Made by a program: the position numbers and the translations under genes
From: DASSUW01 sp963774155
Lineage (GTDB): Bacteria; Actinomycetota; Thermoleophilia; Solirubrobacterales; Solirubrobacteraceae
NCBI GenBank assembly: GCA_963774155.1
Contig: CAVZDW010000012.1
Coordinates: 434,001 to 498,000, forward strand
DNA: 64,000 bases
Direction: 5' to 3'
Notes under the pieces: generated by a model
Seen by the model: only the letters and a program-made list of their open reading frames with translations
Database searches by the model: none
Told to the model about the DNA's origin: nothing
Part shown: positions 50,215-59,286 of the stretch, piece after piece
Numbering within the stretch: the first letter of the stretch is position 1
Layout: each line of letters begins with the position of its first letter

Positions 50215-51467
50215 TAGCCGGGGGCGCTCGAGGCGGCCGCCGCCTCCGCGTCGGGGCCGCCGAGCTCGGTGCCGCAGGAGGGGCAGGAAGTCGCCTGCTC
50301 AGGGCACCGCGCACCGCACTCCGGGCACCTTCGCTCGTCGGGGAGGGCGTCCGGCACCGGCTCGGCCGCGGACGGCAGGTCCCAGCGGTCGAAGCGGTAG
50401 TGGCGGCGGAAATAGTCGACGCTCTCGCGCACGATCGCCGCCAGCGGCAGGGATATGAACGCGCCGATGAAGCCATAGACCTGCCCGCCCAGGAGCAGCG
50501 CGAAGATCACCAGCAGCGGGTTGATGCGCAGCGCCTGCGAGAACACGGTCGGGGCCACGATGTGGCCCTCGATCTGCTGCAGCGCCGTGAAGGCGATGGT
50601 GAGCCACACGGCGTCGAGCGGATCGCCGCTGAACAGCGCGATGAGCACCGGCGGGGCCGCGCCGATCGCGGGCCCGACGTACGGGATCAACTCCGCGAAC
50701 CCGTACCAGGCGCCGAAGAAGAGCGCGTACGTCTTGCCGTCCGGGAACACGCCGAGCGAGCCGAGCACCCACAGCAGCAGCCCCGCGCTCGTGCCCATGA
50801 TCAGCGAGAACAGGAACTGCCCGCGGACGTAGCCGAAGACGGCCCGCTGGATCCGCGTCGGGTAGTCGTCCTCCGGCGTGCTCGGCACGACCGAGCGGAC
50901 CGCCGCGCCGATCCGCTCCCCGTAGAGCAGCATGTAGACGCTGATCACCACGATGAGGATCAGCGCCAGCGAGGCCTCGACCAGCGTGCGCAGCGCGTCC
51001 TGGGTGAAGGAGACGAGCTCGCCGGAGCCCTCCGAGAGGTTCTGCCCGAGCGTGCCGAGCGCGGTCTCCCCCTCGTCGGCGATCTGGATGTTGATGCCGT
51101 TGTCGTCGAGCCACTCCTGGACGTCGGCCAGCGTCGTGTTGGCGTCGTCGACGATCTCCGGCACGTTGTCCCGGAACGCGTCGACCTGGTCGGCGACCGG
51201 GTTGGCGATCAGGAAGCCGAGCGCCGTCACCGTGGCGACCACGCAGAGCATCACGATCATCACGGCCAGCCCGCGCGGGACGCCAGCGCGCCGCAGGAGG
51301 CCGACGAAGGGGTTGAGCAGGAGCGCCACCAGCCCGCCGACGATGAACAGGAGCAGGACGCGGCCGGCCGCGGTGAGCACGACCCAGAGGCCGAGCACCG
51401 CGAGCGGCAGCATCACGAGCTGAACCCAGCGAGGGATGAGCACGCGCTGGTCCGTCATGCCAGGCAT
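50214..51467 (-). CDS. AI-2E transporter family membrane protein with C-terminal zinc ribbon
   Basis: This 417-residue protein of the PerM/AI-2E family has eight or so TM helices, the large loop EWLDDNGINIQIADEG, and the signature PYVGPAIGAAPPVLIAL near the C-terminal helices. It adds a short zinc ribbon, CPECGARCPEQATSCPSCG, at the end, absent from most members. Functions in the family vary (autoinducer export, Na+/H+ exchange), so the substrate is not assigned. It is 66 bases before a divergent gene start at 51534. Confidence 0.88.
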   Translation of the reverse strand: MPGMTDQRVLIPRWVQLVMLPLAVLGLWVVLTAAGRVLLLFIVGGLVALLLNPFVGLLRRAGVPRGLAVMIVMLCVVATVTALGFLIANPVADQVDAFRDNVPEIVDDANTTLADVQEWLDDNGINIQIADEGETALGTLGQNLSEGSGELVSFTQDALRTLVEASLALILIVVISVYMLLYGERIGAAVRSVVPSTPEDDYPTRIQRAVFGYVRGQFLFSLIMGTSAGLLLWVLGSLGVFPDGKTYALFFGAWYGFAELIPYVGPAIGAAPPVLIALFSGDPLDAVWLTIAFTALQQIEGHIVAPTVFSQALRINPLLVIFALLLGGQVYGFIGAFISLPLAAIVRESVDYFRRHYRFDRWDLPSAAEPVPDALPDERRCPECGARCPEQATSCPSCGTELGGPDAEAAAASSAPG

Positions 51468-51533
51468 GCTAAGGCGCTCGCGCGAGCTTGCGAGTGCGAG
51501 TAAGCCGCAATCGCCATCGTAGGATCAGGTGAG

Positions 51534-52328
51534 TTGAGCACGTTCCTCTTCATAGGCGACGTCGTCGCCCGCGCCGGGCGCCGCGTCGTGCGAGACCTGC
51601 TGCCCGGCCTCCGCGACGAGCTCGAGCTCGACTTCGTGGTCTGCAACGGCGAGAACGCGGCCGGCGGGATCGGCATCACGCCGAAGGAGGCGGACGAGCT
51701 CTTCCGGGCCGGCGTCGACGTCATCACCCTCGGCAACCACACCTACCGCCACCGCGAGGTCTGGCCGTACCTCGACGAGCAGCCGCACATCCTCCGGCCC
51801 GCCAACTTCCTGCCCGCGCAGCCGGGCCACGGCACGACCGTGGTCGAGCGCGAGGGCAAGTCGCTCGGCGTCGTGAACATCAGCGGCAACCTCTTCATGC
51901 AGACCGGGAGCCCGGCGCTGGTCACCATCGACGAGGCGCTGAAGGAGGTCCACGAGGCCGACCAGGTCCTCGTGGACATCCACGCCGAGGCGACGAGCGA
52001 GAAGGTCGCGATGGGCTGGTACCTCGACGGACGGGTCACCGCCGTCGTGGGCACGCACACGCACGTGCCGACCGCCGACGCCCGCGTGCTCCCCGGCGGC
52101 ACCGCCTACATCACCGACGTCGGGATGACCGGCGCGCGGGGCGGGGTGATCGGGGTGCGCAAGGAGCAGTCGATCGCCGTCATGCGCAGCCACATGCCCC
52201 AGCGCTACGACGCGGCGGACGAGGACCCGTGGCTCAACGCGGTGGTCGTCCGCAGCGGCGGGCGGCGGCGGGCGGCGTCGATCGAGCCGGTGCTCAGACC
52301 TGGAAGTGGTCCCACACCATCGGGGTGA
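51534..52328 (+). CDS. YmdB-family metallophosphoesterase
   Basis: This 264-residue TIGR00282/YmdB-type enzyme has the metal motifs FIGDVVARAGRR, NGENAAGG, TLGNHTYRH, DIHAEATSEK and GTHTHVPTADAR. In Bacillus, YmdB is a cyclic-mononucleotide phosphodiesterase affecting biofilm and motility choices; the role here is unknown. The start is TTG 51534, eight bases after TAGGAT (51520-51525), so the transcript is nearly leaderless. The 3' end overlaps the opposite phosphodiesterase gene by 35 bases. Confidence 0.9.
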   Translation: MSTFLFIGDVVARAGRRVVRDLLPGLRDELELDFVVCNGENAAGGIGITPKEADELFRAGVDVITLGNHTYRHREVWPYLDEQPHILRPANFLPAQPGHGTTVVEREGKSLGVVNISGNLFMQTGSPALVTIDEALKEVHEADQVLVDIHAEATSEKVAMGWYLDGRVTAVVGTHTHVPTADARVLPGGTAYITDVGMTGARGGVIGVRKEQSIAVMRSHMPQRYDAADEDPWLNAVVVRSGGRRRAASIEPVLRPGSGPTPSG

Positions 52329-53763
52329 TGTCGCGGAGCGCCCACTGCTCCTTCGCGTCGGCCGAGTCGGGGCCGGTGCCGCACCAGATCAGCGAGCCGA
52401 GCGAGTCGTTCGCGTGCAGTGACCCGTGCGAGCCGCCGCCGACGTGGTGGGCGCCGCCCCAGTCGAGGAACTCGTAGCCCGGCTTGGCGGACGCGAGGAC
52501 CTCGCCGGAGGTCCGCGCACGCAGCGCCGACCAGACCCGCTGGAGCGCATCCGGATAGGTGGCCGAGCCGACCTTGCCGTCGCGCGCGTCCAGCGCGATC
52601 AGGTCGAGGTCGCCCTCCACGTGCCACTGGCCGCCGCGCGCGTCCTCGTGGTCGCCCCCGGGCGCGAAGCGCAGCTCCTTGGTCACGCCGCCGCGCTCGC
52701 CGCGGATGGCCGCCTCGCCGTCGGGATGGTCGGTCATCCGCAGCACGAGATCCACGCCCTCGAGCGCGAGCAGCGTCCGCTCGATCCGCGGGACGAGCTG
52801 CCGGCGCTTGTCGCGATCGAGCACGTAGACCTGCGCCGCGCGGGAGTTCGGGCAGACGGCGATCTCCGCGTCCTCGGGCCGGGAGCGGGCCGCCGGCAGC
52901 ACGCTGAAGCCGTCGAACGCGCGGAAGAGGTCGATCTCGTGCTCCACGCGCGACTGCGAGTGGTCGCTGCAGACGATCACCGCGTGGTCCTCGAGGAACG
53001 CGTCGATCCCGCCGGCGGCCGTGACCAGACGCTCGATCTGGCGGTCGGCGGCGGAGAGCGAGTCGACCTGGGCGAACGGCCCGTTCTTGTGCGAGTGCGT
53101 GTCGTTGTCGGGCAGCGAGAGCAGCAGGAAGTCGAAGAGGTCCTGCTCGACGAGGAACTCGCCGACGCAGCCCGAGTGCTGGTCGCGGATGCCCGGCAGG
53201 CCGACCATCGAGCGGCAGGGCGTGCGGCGCGAGGCGAAGATGTCCGCGTAGAAGAGCTCCCGCGGGCCGTAGACGGCGTGGCGGAAGACGGTCGAGGCGA
53301 TCCGGGTCAGCGCCGTGTCGCCCGACACCTCGTGGCGATGGCGGCCGCGGTACATGAGGTACGTCGTGCAGGCCGTCCGGATGTCCGCGTCGTCGAGGCG
53401 CTCGAACACCGTGCTCACGTCACGCGAGAGGTGCTCGAGGTTCATGTTGTAGATCGTGTCGGTGAGCGACTGGCGGAGCCCGAACGACTGCGAGGCCTTG
53501 AAGCTCGTCCCGTACTCGATGTAGCGACCCTCCTGGCGGTGGTACCAGTTCATGCCCGGGATCTCGTGCTCCTCCGGACCGGTCCCGGTGGCGATCGAGG
53601 CCGCGCACACCGGCGTGACCGACGGGAAGGCGGCGACGCAGTCGTCGACGTACTGCCCGTCCTCGAGGAAGCGCTGGAGGACCGGCGCGCGTCCGCTCGC
53701 CACCGCCCGGTCCAGCATGGCGGGCTTCATCGCGTCGATGACGACGAGGACGAGCTTCTTCAC
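52294..53763 (-). CDS. Alkaline-phosphatase-superfamily phosphodiesterase
   Basis: This 489-residue protein is of the nucleotide pyrophosphatase/phosphodiesterase type: metal site VVIDAM at the N-terminus, catalytic Thr in FPSVTPVCAAS, SLPDNDTHSHKNGP, VIVCSDHSQSR and the C-terminal GGGSHGSLHANDS His. Substrate unknown. It lacks a signal peptide and so is cytosolic, unlike most ENPPs. The start is GTG 53763, overlapping the upstream frame (GTGA). It convergently overlaps YmdB. Confidence 0.85.
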   Translation of the reverse strand: MKKLVLVVIDAMKPAMLDRAVASGRAPVLQRFLEDGQYVDDCVAAFPSVTPVCAASIATGTGPEEHEIPGMNWYHRQEGRYIEYGTSFKASQSFGLRQSLTDTIYNMNLEHLSRDVSTVFERLDDADIRTACTTYLMYRGRHRHEVSGDTALTRIASTVFRHAVYGPRELFYADIFASRRTPCRSMVGLPGIRDQHSGCVGEFLVEQDLFDFLLLSLPDNDTHSHKNGPFAQVDSLSAADRQIERLVTAAGGIDAFLEDHAVIVCSDHSQSRVEHEIDLFRAFDGFSVLPAARSRPEDAEIAVCPNSRAAQVYVLDRDKRRQLVPRIERTLLALEGVDLVLRMTDHPDGEAAIRGERGGVTKELRFAPGGDHEDARGGQWHVEGDLDLIALDARDGKVGSATYPDALQRVWSALRARTSGEVLASAKPGYEFLDWGGAHHVGGGSHGSLHANDSLGSLIWCGTGPDSADAKEQWALRDITPMVWDHFQV

Positions 53764-54361
53764 CGCCGCGGGACCGCAGCCGGGATCGACGGAGGCCGGC
53801 GTACTTCTCGCCGGCCCGCCGGCGGCTGCCCAGGAGCAGCCACACGAGGCCGCCGATCACGAGGATGGCCAGCGGCGGGAAGAGGACCGAGAGTCCGGCG
53901 GCGCCGACCGCGGCGCCCTCGCCATAGAGCGGCAGGATCGACTGGGCGTCGGCGTCGAGCCGCCGGCGCACGCGCGTGAACAGCGAGCGGGCGGCGAAGA
54001 AGCCGAGCGCCGCGGCAGCCACGCCGGCCAGCGCGCCCACGGCCACCGGGTAGTCGTTCTCGGCCAGCGAGCCGGCGCCCTGCAGCCCGCCCAGGACCAG
54101 CGCGATGCCCAGCAGCACCCAGACCACCGGGCCGGTGTCGACGCTCGCCCGCCGGCGCGTGGCGATATCGGCGGCGGCCACCAGGAGCAGCGTCGCGAGC
54201 AGGAACGGCCACTCCTCCAGGAAGGCGAAGCTGGTGCCGTCGAAGTCGATCCCCAGATCGGCGGAGGCGAGCGCCCCGACGAGCAGGACGGGGAGGAATG
54301 GGCGGATCCCGATCGCGGCAGCGATCCCGGCGCCCTGCAGCAGGTCGAGCACGAATTCCAC
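53760..54361 (-). pseudogene. DUF4126-like membrane protein, probable one-base deletion near the 3' end
   Basis: The readable part (from GTG 54361, VEFVLDLLQGAGIA) is a four- to five-helix membrane protein of the DUF4126 type: RPFLPVLLVGALASADLGID, TLLLVAAADIATRR and FFAARSLFTRVRRR, ending GEKYAGL. In its own frame it then stays open across about 340 bases of the next gene, which is implausible. One missing base near 53785-53800 would switch it to a frame that stops at 53760, overlapping the GTG of the phosphodiesterase in the usual way. The length would then be about 200 residues. Confidence 0.6.
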
Positions 54362-54387
54362 TTGCGGCGTGCGACGATAGCGATCCG

Positions 54388-55716
54388 ATGGGGCGAGACG
54401 AGACACCGAGGCGCTCGGGCGCGCGTGACCTCGAGCGCTATGCGGGACTGTTCGCGCAGCGCACGCAGGCCATGAAGTCCTCCGCCATGCGCGACCTCAT
54501 GGCCGTGACCGCCCGGCCCGAGATCATCTCGCTGGCCGGCGGGCTCCCGGACACGTCGACCTTCCCGGCCGAGGACTTCGCCGCGCTGATGGCCCGGGTG
54601 GCCGTCGACGCGTCGGCCAAGGCGCTGCAGTACGGCCCGACCGAGGGCCTCGAGGAGGTCAAGGAGTGCGTCGTCCGCGTGATGGCGGCCGAGGACATGG
54701 AGGTCGAGACCGACGACCTGCTCATCACCACCGGCGGCCAGCAGGTCATCGATCTCGTCTGCAAGACGCTCATCGACCCCGGCGACGTGGTGATCGCCGA
54801 GGCGCCCACCTATCCCGGCGCGGTCCCGGTCTTCATCTCCTACCAGGCCGACGTCGTGCAGATCGAGATGGACGAGCACGGCATGCGGATCGACGTGCTC
54901 GAGGCGGAGCTGGAGCGGCTGGACCGCGAGGGTCGCGTCCCCAAGTTCATCTACACCGTGCCGTCGTTCCAGAACCCGGCCGGCGTCACCCTGTCGCTGG
55001 AGCGCCGCCGGGAGCTGGTGAGGATCGCCCGCGAGCGCGAGCTGCTCGTGCTGGAGGACAACCCGTACGGGCTCCTGCGCTACGAGGGCGAGCCGCTGCC
55101 GACGCTCTACTCGCTCGACCGCGGCGAGTACGTGATCTACCTCGGCACGTTCTCGAAGATCCTCTCCCCCGGGCTCCGCCTCGGCTGGACCGCGGCCCCG
55201 CGCCCCGTGCTGGAGAAGCTCAACCTCGGCAAGGGCGGCGTCGACCTCTGCTCGGCCACGATCTCGCAGTCCTTCGTGTCCACCTACTTCGCCGAGCGCG
55301 ACTGGCGCGCCTACCTGCGCACCCTGGTCGATCTCTACCGGCGGCGGCGCGACGTCATGCTCGCCGCGCTCGCCGAGCACTTCCCGGCCGAGGCGACCTG
55401 GACCGAGCCGCAGGGCGGCCTCTTCATCTGGGCCGAGCTGCCCGAGTTCATCGACACGACGGACCTGCTCGCGCGGGCGCTACGGGAGAACGTCGCCTTC
55501 GTGCCGGGGCGTGCGGCCTACCTGGACGGGCGCGGCGGGACGGAGATGCGGCTGAACTTCTCCGGCGTGGGCGACGACGACATCCGCGAGGGCATCCGCC
55601 GCATCGGCAAGGTGGTGCGCGAGCAGGTCGAGCTGTACTCGACGCTGACCGGGACCAAGCCCGCCGCGAAGCGCGCGCCCAGGAACGTGGTCGAGCTCCG
55701 GCGGCGCGCCGGATGA
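54388..55716 (+). CDS. PLP aminotransferase, fold type I (2-aminoadipate/MocR-like group)
   Basis: This 442-residue class I/II aminotransferase has LAGGLPDTSTFP at the N-terminus, the VIAEAPTYPGA and YTVPSFQNPAGVTLS regions, PLP lysine GTFSKILSPGLRLGW, and C-terminal MRLNFSGVGDDDI. It resembles 2-aminoadipate or valine-pyruvate aminotransferases (the LysN/MocR C-domain). Without a HTH it is a stand-alone enzyme. ATG 54388 is chosen because family text starts within about 40 residues. The stop overlaps the ddl start (ATGA), so it may supply or sense an amino acid linked to wall synthesis, but that is speculative. Confidence 0.88.
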   Translation: MGRDETPRRSGARDLERYAGLFAQRTQAMKSSAMRDLMAVTARPEIISLAGGLPDTSTFPAEDFAALMARVAVDASAKALQYGPTEGLEEVKECVVRVMAAEDMEVETDDLLITTGGQQVIDLVCKTLIDPGDVVIAEAPTYPGAVPVFISYQADVVQIEMDEHGMRIDVLEAELERLDREGRVPKFIYTVPSFQNPAGVTLSLERRRELVRIARERELLVLEDNPYGLLRYEGEPLPTLYSLDRGEYVIYLGTFSKILSPGLRLGWTAAPRPVLEKLNLGKGGVDLCSATISQSFVSTYFAERDWRAYLRTLVDLYRRRRDVMLAALAEHFPAEATWTEPQGGLFIWAELPEFIDTTDLLARALRENVAFVPGRAAYLDGRGGTEMRLNFSGVGDDDIREGIRRIGKVVREQVELYSTLTGTKPAAKRAPRNVVELRRRAG

Positions 55717-56663
55717 AGGTCGCCGTGCTGAAGGGCGGGCGGTCGCTGGAGCGCCAGGTCTCCCTGCGCTCGGGCGCCCGCGTGGAGGACGCGCTGCACC
55801 GACTGGGTCACGAGGTGGTGCCGATCGACGTCGGCGCGGACCTCGTCGACCGGCTGGTGGCGGTGGCGCCCGACGTCGCGTTCGTGGCGCTGCACGGGCG
55901 CGGCGGCGAGGACGGCACCGTGCAGGAGCTGCTCGAGCTGGTCGGCGTGCCGTACACCGCCTCGGGCCCCTCGGCCTGCATCCGCTGCATGGACAAGGTC
56001 GTGGCGAAGCACGAGCTGCGCGGCGCCGGCGTCCCGACGCCCGACTTCTACGCGTTCAGCCAGGCCGCCTTCGAGGAGCTCGGCGCCGCTCGCGCGCTGC
56101 CGGCGCTGGAGGAGCGGCTCGACTTCCCGGTGGTCGTCAAGCCCGCCGCGCAGGGCTCTGCGCTCGGCATCAAGTTCGCGCGCACGGCCGCGGACGTTCC
56201 CGGCGCGATCGTCTCCGCGTTCTCCTACGACACGAAGGTGCTGCTCGAGCGGTACGTCGAGGGCCGCGACCTCGCGGTCTCGGTGCTCGACGGCGCGGAC
56301 GGCCCGGAGGCGCTGCCGGTCGTCGAGGCCATCCCCCACGAGGAGGACTTCTACGACTTCGAGGCGCGCTACGAGATCGGCCGCACGGCCTTCATCTGCC
56401 CGGCCGACATCGGCGACGAGGCCACGGCGCGGGCCCAGGAGCTGGCGCTCGCCGCCTATCGCACGCTGGGGTGCGAGGGCTTCGCGCGGATCGACCTCAT
56501 GCTCGACGCGGCCTCAGGAGAGCTGACCGTTCTGGAGATCAACGCGATCCCGGGGCTCACCGACACGTCGCTCCTCCCGCTGGCGTCCGAGGCCGCGGGC
56601 ATCCCGTTCGACGAGCTGATCGCGCGGATCGTCGACCTGGCGGTCGCCCGCACTCCCGCCTGA
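55713..56663 (+). CDS. ddl: D-alanine--D-alanine ligase
   Basis: This 316-residue ATP-grasp ligase forms D-Ala-D-Ala for peptidoglycan. Motifs: VALHGRGGEDGTVQELLEL, the dipeptide loop GVPYTASGPSACIRCMDK, LDFPVVVKPAAQGSALGI, VLEINAIPGLT and SLLPLASEA. Its length fits the shorter DdlB-like class. Alternatives such as D-Ala-D-lactate ligase cannot be excluded from this alone, but no van-type neighbours exist. The start ATG 55713 overlaps the aminotransferase stop. Confidence 0.92.
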   Translation: MKVAVLKGGRSLERQVSLRSGARVEDALHRLGHEVVPIDVGADLVDRLVAVAPDVAFVALHGRGGEDGTVQELLELVGVPYTASGPSACIRCMDKVVAKHELRGAGVPTPDFYAFSQAAFEELGAARALPALEERLDFPVVVKPAAQGSALGIKFARTAADVPGAIVSAFSYDTKVLLERYVEGRDLAVSVLDGADGPEALPVVEAIPHEEDFYDFEARYEIGRTAFICPADIGDEATARAQELALAAYRTLGCEGFARIDLMLDAASGELTVLEINAIPGLTDTSLLPLASEAAGIPFDELIARIVDLAVARTPA

Positions 56664-56685
56664 ACGCCAGCGTTCATTTGGCACG

Positions 56686-56824
56686 AACTGCGGCATTAAG
56701 GGAGCGGGATCGGCCGGTCTCGCACCGAATCCTGCCCAAGGGTCACACCGTGACCCCAAAGCAGGACGCGACGCGAGAAAACCGGCCCCGCCGGCCTCCC
56801 CAGCTCCCCTACCCAGCCGCAGTT
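56686..56824. repeat. Intergenic inverted-repeat element C (complete)
   Basis: This 139-bp element is bounded by AACTGCGGC (56686-56694) and GCCGCAGTT (56816-56824), exact reverse complements. Its left arm, GGCATTAAGGGAG then CGGGATCGGCC, matches elements A and B. Inside, GGCCGGT/ACCGGCC, CTCGC/GCGAG, TCCTGC/GCAGGA and GGGTCAC/GTGACCC are nested pairs, making a long hairpin with internal loops. It lies between convergent genes ddl and the bifunctional nuclease. Confidence 0.8.
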
Positions 56825-56860
56825 GACGTTCTCCCCGTCGACCTGCCGCCGGGAGGTTCC

Positions 56861-57349
56861 CTACTCCTCGCCCTTGAAGTCCTCGGGCGTCACCTGGTCG
56901 AGGAACTCCTTGAACTTGTCCACGACCTCCTCGGTGTCCTCGACCTCGTGCTCGAACTCGATCGCCGACTCGGCGATGACGTCCTCGGCGGCGAAGATCG
57001 GGGCCCCGGAGCGGACGGCGAGAGCGAGCGCGTCGGACGGCCGCGAGTCGATCTCCACCTCGCGTCCGTTCACCGCGAGGGTGATCGAGGCGTAGAACGT
57101 GTTCTCGCGCAGCTCGGTCACCGAGACGCGCGTGCAGGCCACCTCGAGCTCGCCGAGCATGTCGAAGAGCAGGTCGTGCGTCATCGGCCGCGGCGTAGAA
57201 GCCCCCTGGAGCTTCATGAGGATCGCCGCCGCCTCCGGATGCCCGATCCAGATCGGCAGGAATTTGTTCGTGTCGACAGCCTTGAGCAGCACGATCGGCT
57301 GTTTGCCGACCATGTCGAAGCTCACGCCGTAGATGACCATCTCCTGCAA
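56861..57349 (-). CDS. Bifunctional nuclease domain protein (DUF151)
   Basis: This 162-residue protein of the DUF151/BFN family has VIYGVSFDMVGKQPIVLLK, FLPIWIGHPEAAAIL, ELRENTFYASITL and SRPSDALALAVRSGAPIFA. Plant members show DNase/RNase activity; bacterial members are conserved but little studied. The acidic C-terminal helix (DTEEVVDKFKEFLDQV) is typical. TTG 57349 is supported by GAGGAG eight bases upstream; ATG 57340 is the alternative. A tRNA-Ile and its terminator lie 101 bases upstream on the same strand. Confidence 0.88.
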   Translation of the reverse strand: MQEMVIYGVSFDMVGKQPIVLLKAVDTNKFLPIWIGHPEAAAILMKLQGASTPRPMTHDLLFDMLGELEVACTRVSVTELRENTFYASITLAVNGREVEIDSRPSDALALAVRSGAPIFAAEDVIAESAIEFEHEVEDTEEVVDKFKEFLDQVTPEDFKGEE

Positions 57350-57449
57350 GCGGGGCGCTCCTCGATCGGGGCCGTGGCGGCAAGTCTAGCGGTCGGCACC
57401 CCTCCCCCGGGGGCCCTTCCGGACCCGCCTCATGGGGCCCGAGAATCGC

Positions 57450-57474
57450 GAAAGGCCCGCGAGGGCGGGCCTTT
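57450..57474 (-). terminator. Terminator after tRNA-Ile
   Basis: AAAGGCCCGC pairs with GCGGGCCTTT around GAG, directly behind tRNA-Ile on the minus strand. Confidence 0.85.
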
Positions 57475-57480
57475 GTGAGG

Positions 57481-57554
<74 letters not shown>

Positions 57555-57592
57555 GCAACGGCGGCTCATCATAGCGGCGGTCAGGAGCTGCG

Positions 57593-58483
57593 TCAGGCGG
57601 GTTCGAACGCGCCCAGGCGCTCTGCGAGGAGCTCGGCGGCGCCCGGATCGGCGAGGTCGACGACGACCCGGTAGCCGGCGCCGCGGGGGGTCACGCGGAC
57701 GTCGGCGCCGAGGGCGCGCCCGAGCGCGTCGCCGAGGCGCTCGGCGGCCTCCGCCTGGTCCGGGTGCGTGGCCGCCTTGCGGGCGTCGCGGACCCGGATC
57801 GGGTCACGGCGGCCGCTCTCGCGCGCTCGGGCCTCGGTCTGGCGCACCGTCCAGTCCTCCTGCACGGCGGTGCGGGCGAGGCGGCGGCGGGCGTCGTGGT
57901 CGGGCGCGGTCAGCAGGGCGCGACCGTGGCCCTCGGTGAGGTGACCGGCGGCGAGGAGGTCGAGCACCTCGTCGGGCAGGTCGAGCAGCCGCATGAGGTT
58001 GGAGACGGCGACCCGCGAGCGCCCCACACGGCGGCCGATGTCCTCGCGCGTGAGACCCAGTTCCTCGACGAGCAGCGAGCAGGCGCGCGCCTCCTCGACC
58101 GGATTGAGGTCCTCGCGGGCCATGTTCTCGATCAGCGCGAGCTCGAGCGACTCGGCGTCGTCGTGCGGGCGCACGAGGGCCGGGACGCTGTCGAACTCGG
58201 CGAGCTGGGCCGCGCGCCAGCGGCGCTCGCCGGCGATCAGCTCGTAGGTCCCGCCGGCGAGCGGGCGCAGGAGCACGGGCTGGAGGACGCCGCGCTCGCG
58301 GAGCGAGTCGGCCAGCGCGAGCAGCGCGTTCTCGTCGAACTCCTGCCGCGGCTGGCGCGGGTTCGCGCTGATCAGCTCGACGGGGATCTCACGCAGCTCG
58401 CTCCCGCGGGACGCCGCGTTCTCGGGCGTGGGCGCGAGCAGCGCCGACAGACCACGGCCCATGCCGCGAGGTCGCTCAGCCAC
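57593..58483 (-). CDS. parB: Chromosome partitioning protein ParB
   Basis: This 296-residue ParB is the parS-binding CTPase of chromosome segregation. The start RGMGRGLSALL is the usual ParB opening. The CTPase core has NPRQPRQEFDE, YELIAGERRWRAAQ and ENMAREDLNPVEEA, the HTH follows (LTREDIGRRVGRSRVAVSNL), and the C-terminal dimer domain ends ADPGAAELLAERLG. GTG 58483 is supported by GGAGG nine bases upstream and overlaps the parA stop by eight bases. No complete parS is visible in the window. Confidence 0.95.
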   Translation of the reverse strand: MAERPRGMGRGLSALLAPTPENAASRGSELREIPVELISANPRQPRQEFDENALLALADSLRERGVLQPVLLRPLAGGTYELIAGERRWRAAQLAEFDSVPALVRPHDDAESLELALIENMAREDLNPVEEARACSLLVEELGLTREDIGRRVGRSRVAVSNLMRLLDLPDEVLDLLAAGHLTEGHGRALLTAPDHDARRRLARTAVQEDWTVRQTEARARESGRRDPIRVRDARKAATHPDQAEAAERLGDALGRALGADVRVTPRGAGYRVVVDLADPGAAELLAERLGAFEPA

Positions 58484-59231
58484 GGGACGCAACCTCCTTG
58501 GCCAGCGCGAAGTAGGCCTCCGAGCCGGCGCAGTATGGATCGTGATGGATGACGGGCCGCCCGAAGCTCGGCGCCTCGCCGAGCCGGACGTTGCGCGGGA
58601 TGACGGTGTCGAAGACGAGCGCCGGGAAGTGCTCGCGGACCTCCCGCTCGACGTCCTGGGCGAGCTTGGTGCGGCTGTCGTGCATGGTCAGGAGCATCCC
58701 GGCGACGGTCAGCCGCGGGTTCATCTCCCGCTGCACGAGCGACAGCGTGTCGAGCAGCCCGGCGAGCCCCTCGAGCGCGAAGTACTCGGTCTGCACGGGC
58801 ACGATCACGCGGTCGGCGGCCACGAGGGCGTTGACCGTGAGCGGGCCGAGCGACGGCGGGCAGTCGAGCAGCGTGTAGGCGTACCGCTCGCGCACGCCCG
58901 CGAGCGCGTCGCGCAGGCGGGTCTCCGAGCCGGGCAGCCGCGGGAGCTCCATCGTCGCGCCGGCCAGGTCCGGCGTGGAGGCGAGCAGGCTCAGGTGCTC
59001 GATGGCGGTCGGGCGGGCGGCCTCGAGCGCGCCGACCTCGCCGCCGAGCACCTCGTAGAGGCCGGTGCCGTCCCGCTCGATGCCGAGACCGGTCGTGGCG
59101 TTGCCCTGCGGGTCGACGTCGACGAGCAGCGTCTCGTAGCCGGCCTCGGCGATGCAGGCGGCGACGTTCACGGCGGTCGTGGTCTTCCCGACCCCGCCCT
59201 TCTGGTTGGCGATGGCGTAGACGATCCCCAT
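58476..59231 (-). CDS. parA: Chromosome partitioning ATPase ParA
   Basis: This is a 251-residue Walker-type ATPase with deviant Walker A KGGVGKTTT (residues 11-19), VDVDPQGNAT, the DCPPSLG switch and the PVQTEYFALEGLAGL segment. It positions ParB-origin complexes. ATG 59231 starts at the family N-terminus (MGIVYAIANQKGG); longer in-frame starts would reach into repeat element B. It is the upstream partner of parB in the same operon. Confidence 0.96.
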   Translation of the reverse strand: MGIVYAIANQKGGVGKTTTAVNVAACIAEAGYETLLVDVDPQGNATTGLGIERDGTGLYEVLGGEVGALEAARPTAIEHLSLLASTPDLAGATMELPRLPGSETRLRDALAGVRERYAYTLLDCPPSLGPLTVNALVAADRVIVPVQTEYFALEGLAGLLDTLSLVQREMNPRLTVAGMLLTMHDSRTKLAQDVEREVREHFPALVFDTVIPRNVRLGEAPSFGRPVIHHDPYCAGSEAYFALAKEVASRG

Positions 59232-59286
59232 TGCGGGCCACGACGCTAGCGACCGGCCCGGACGCCCGAACCGCCCGGACGGGACG

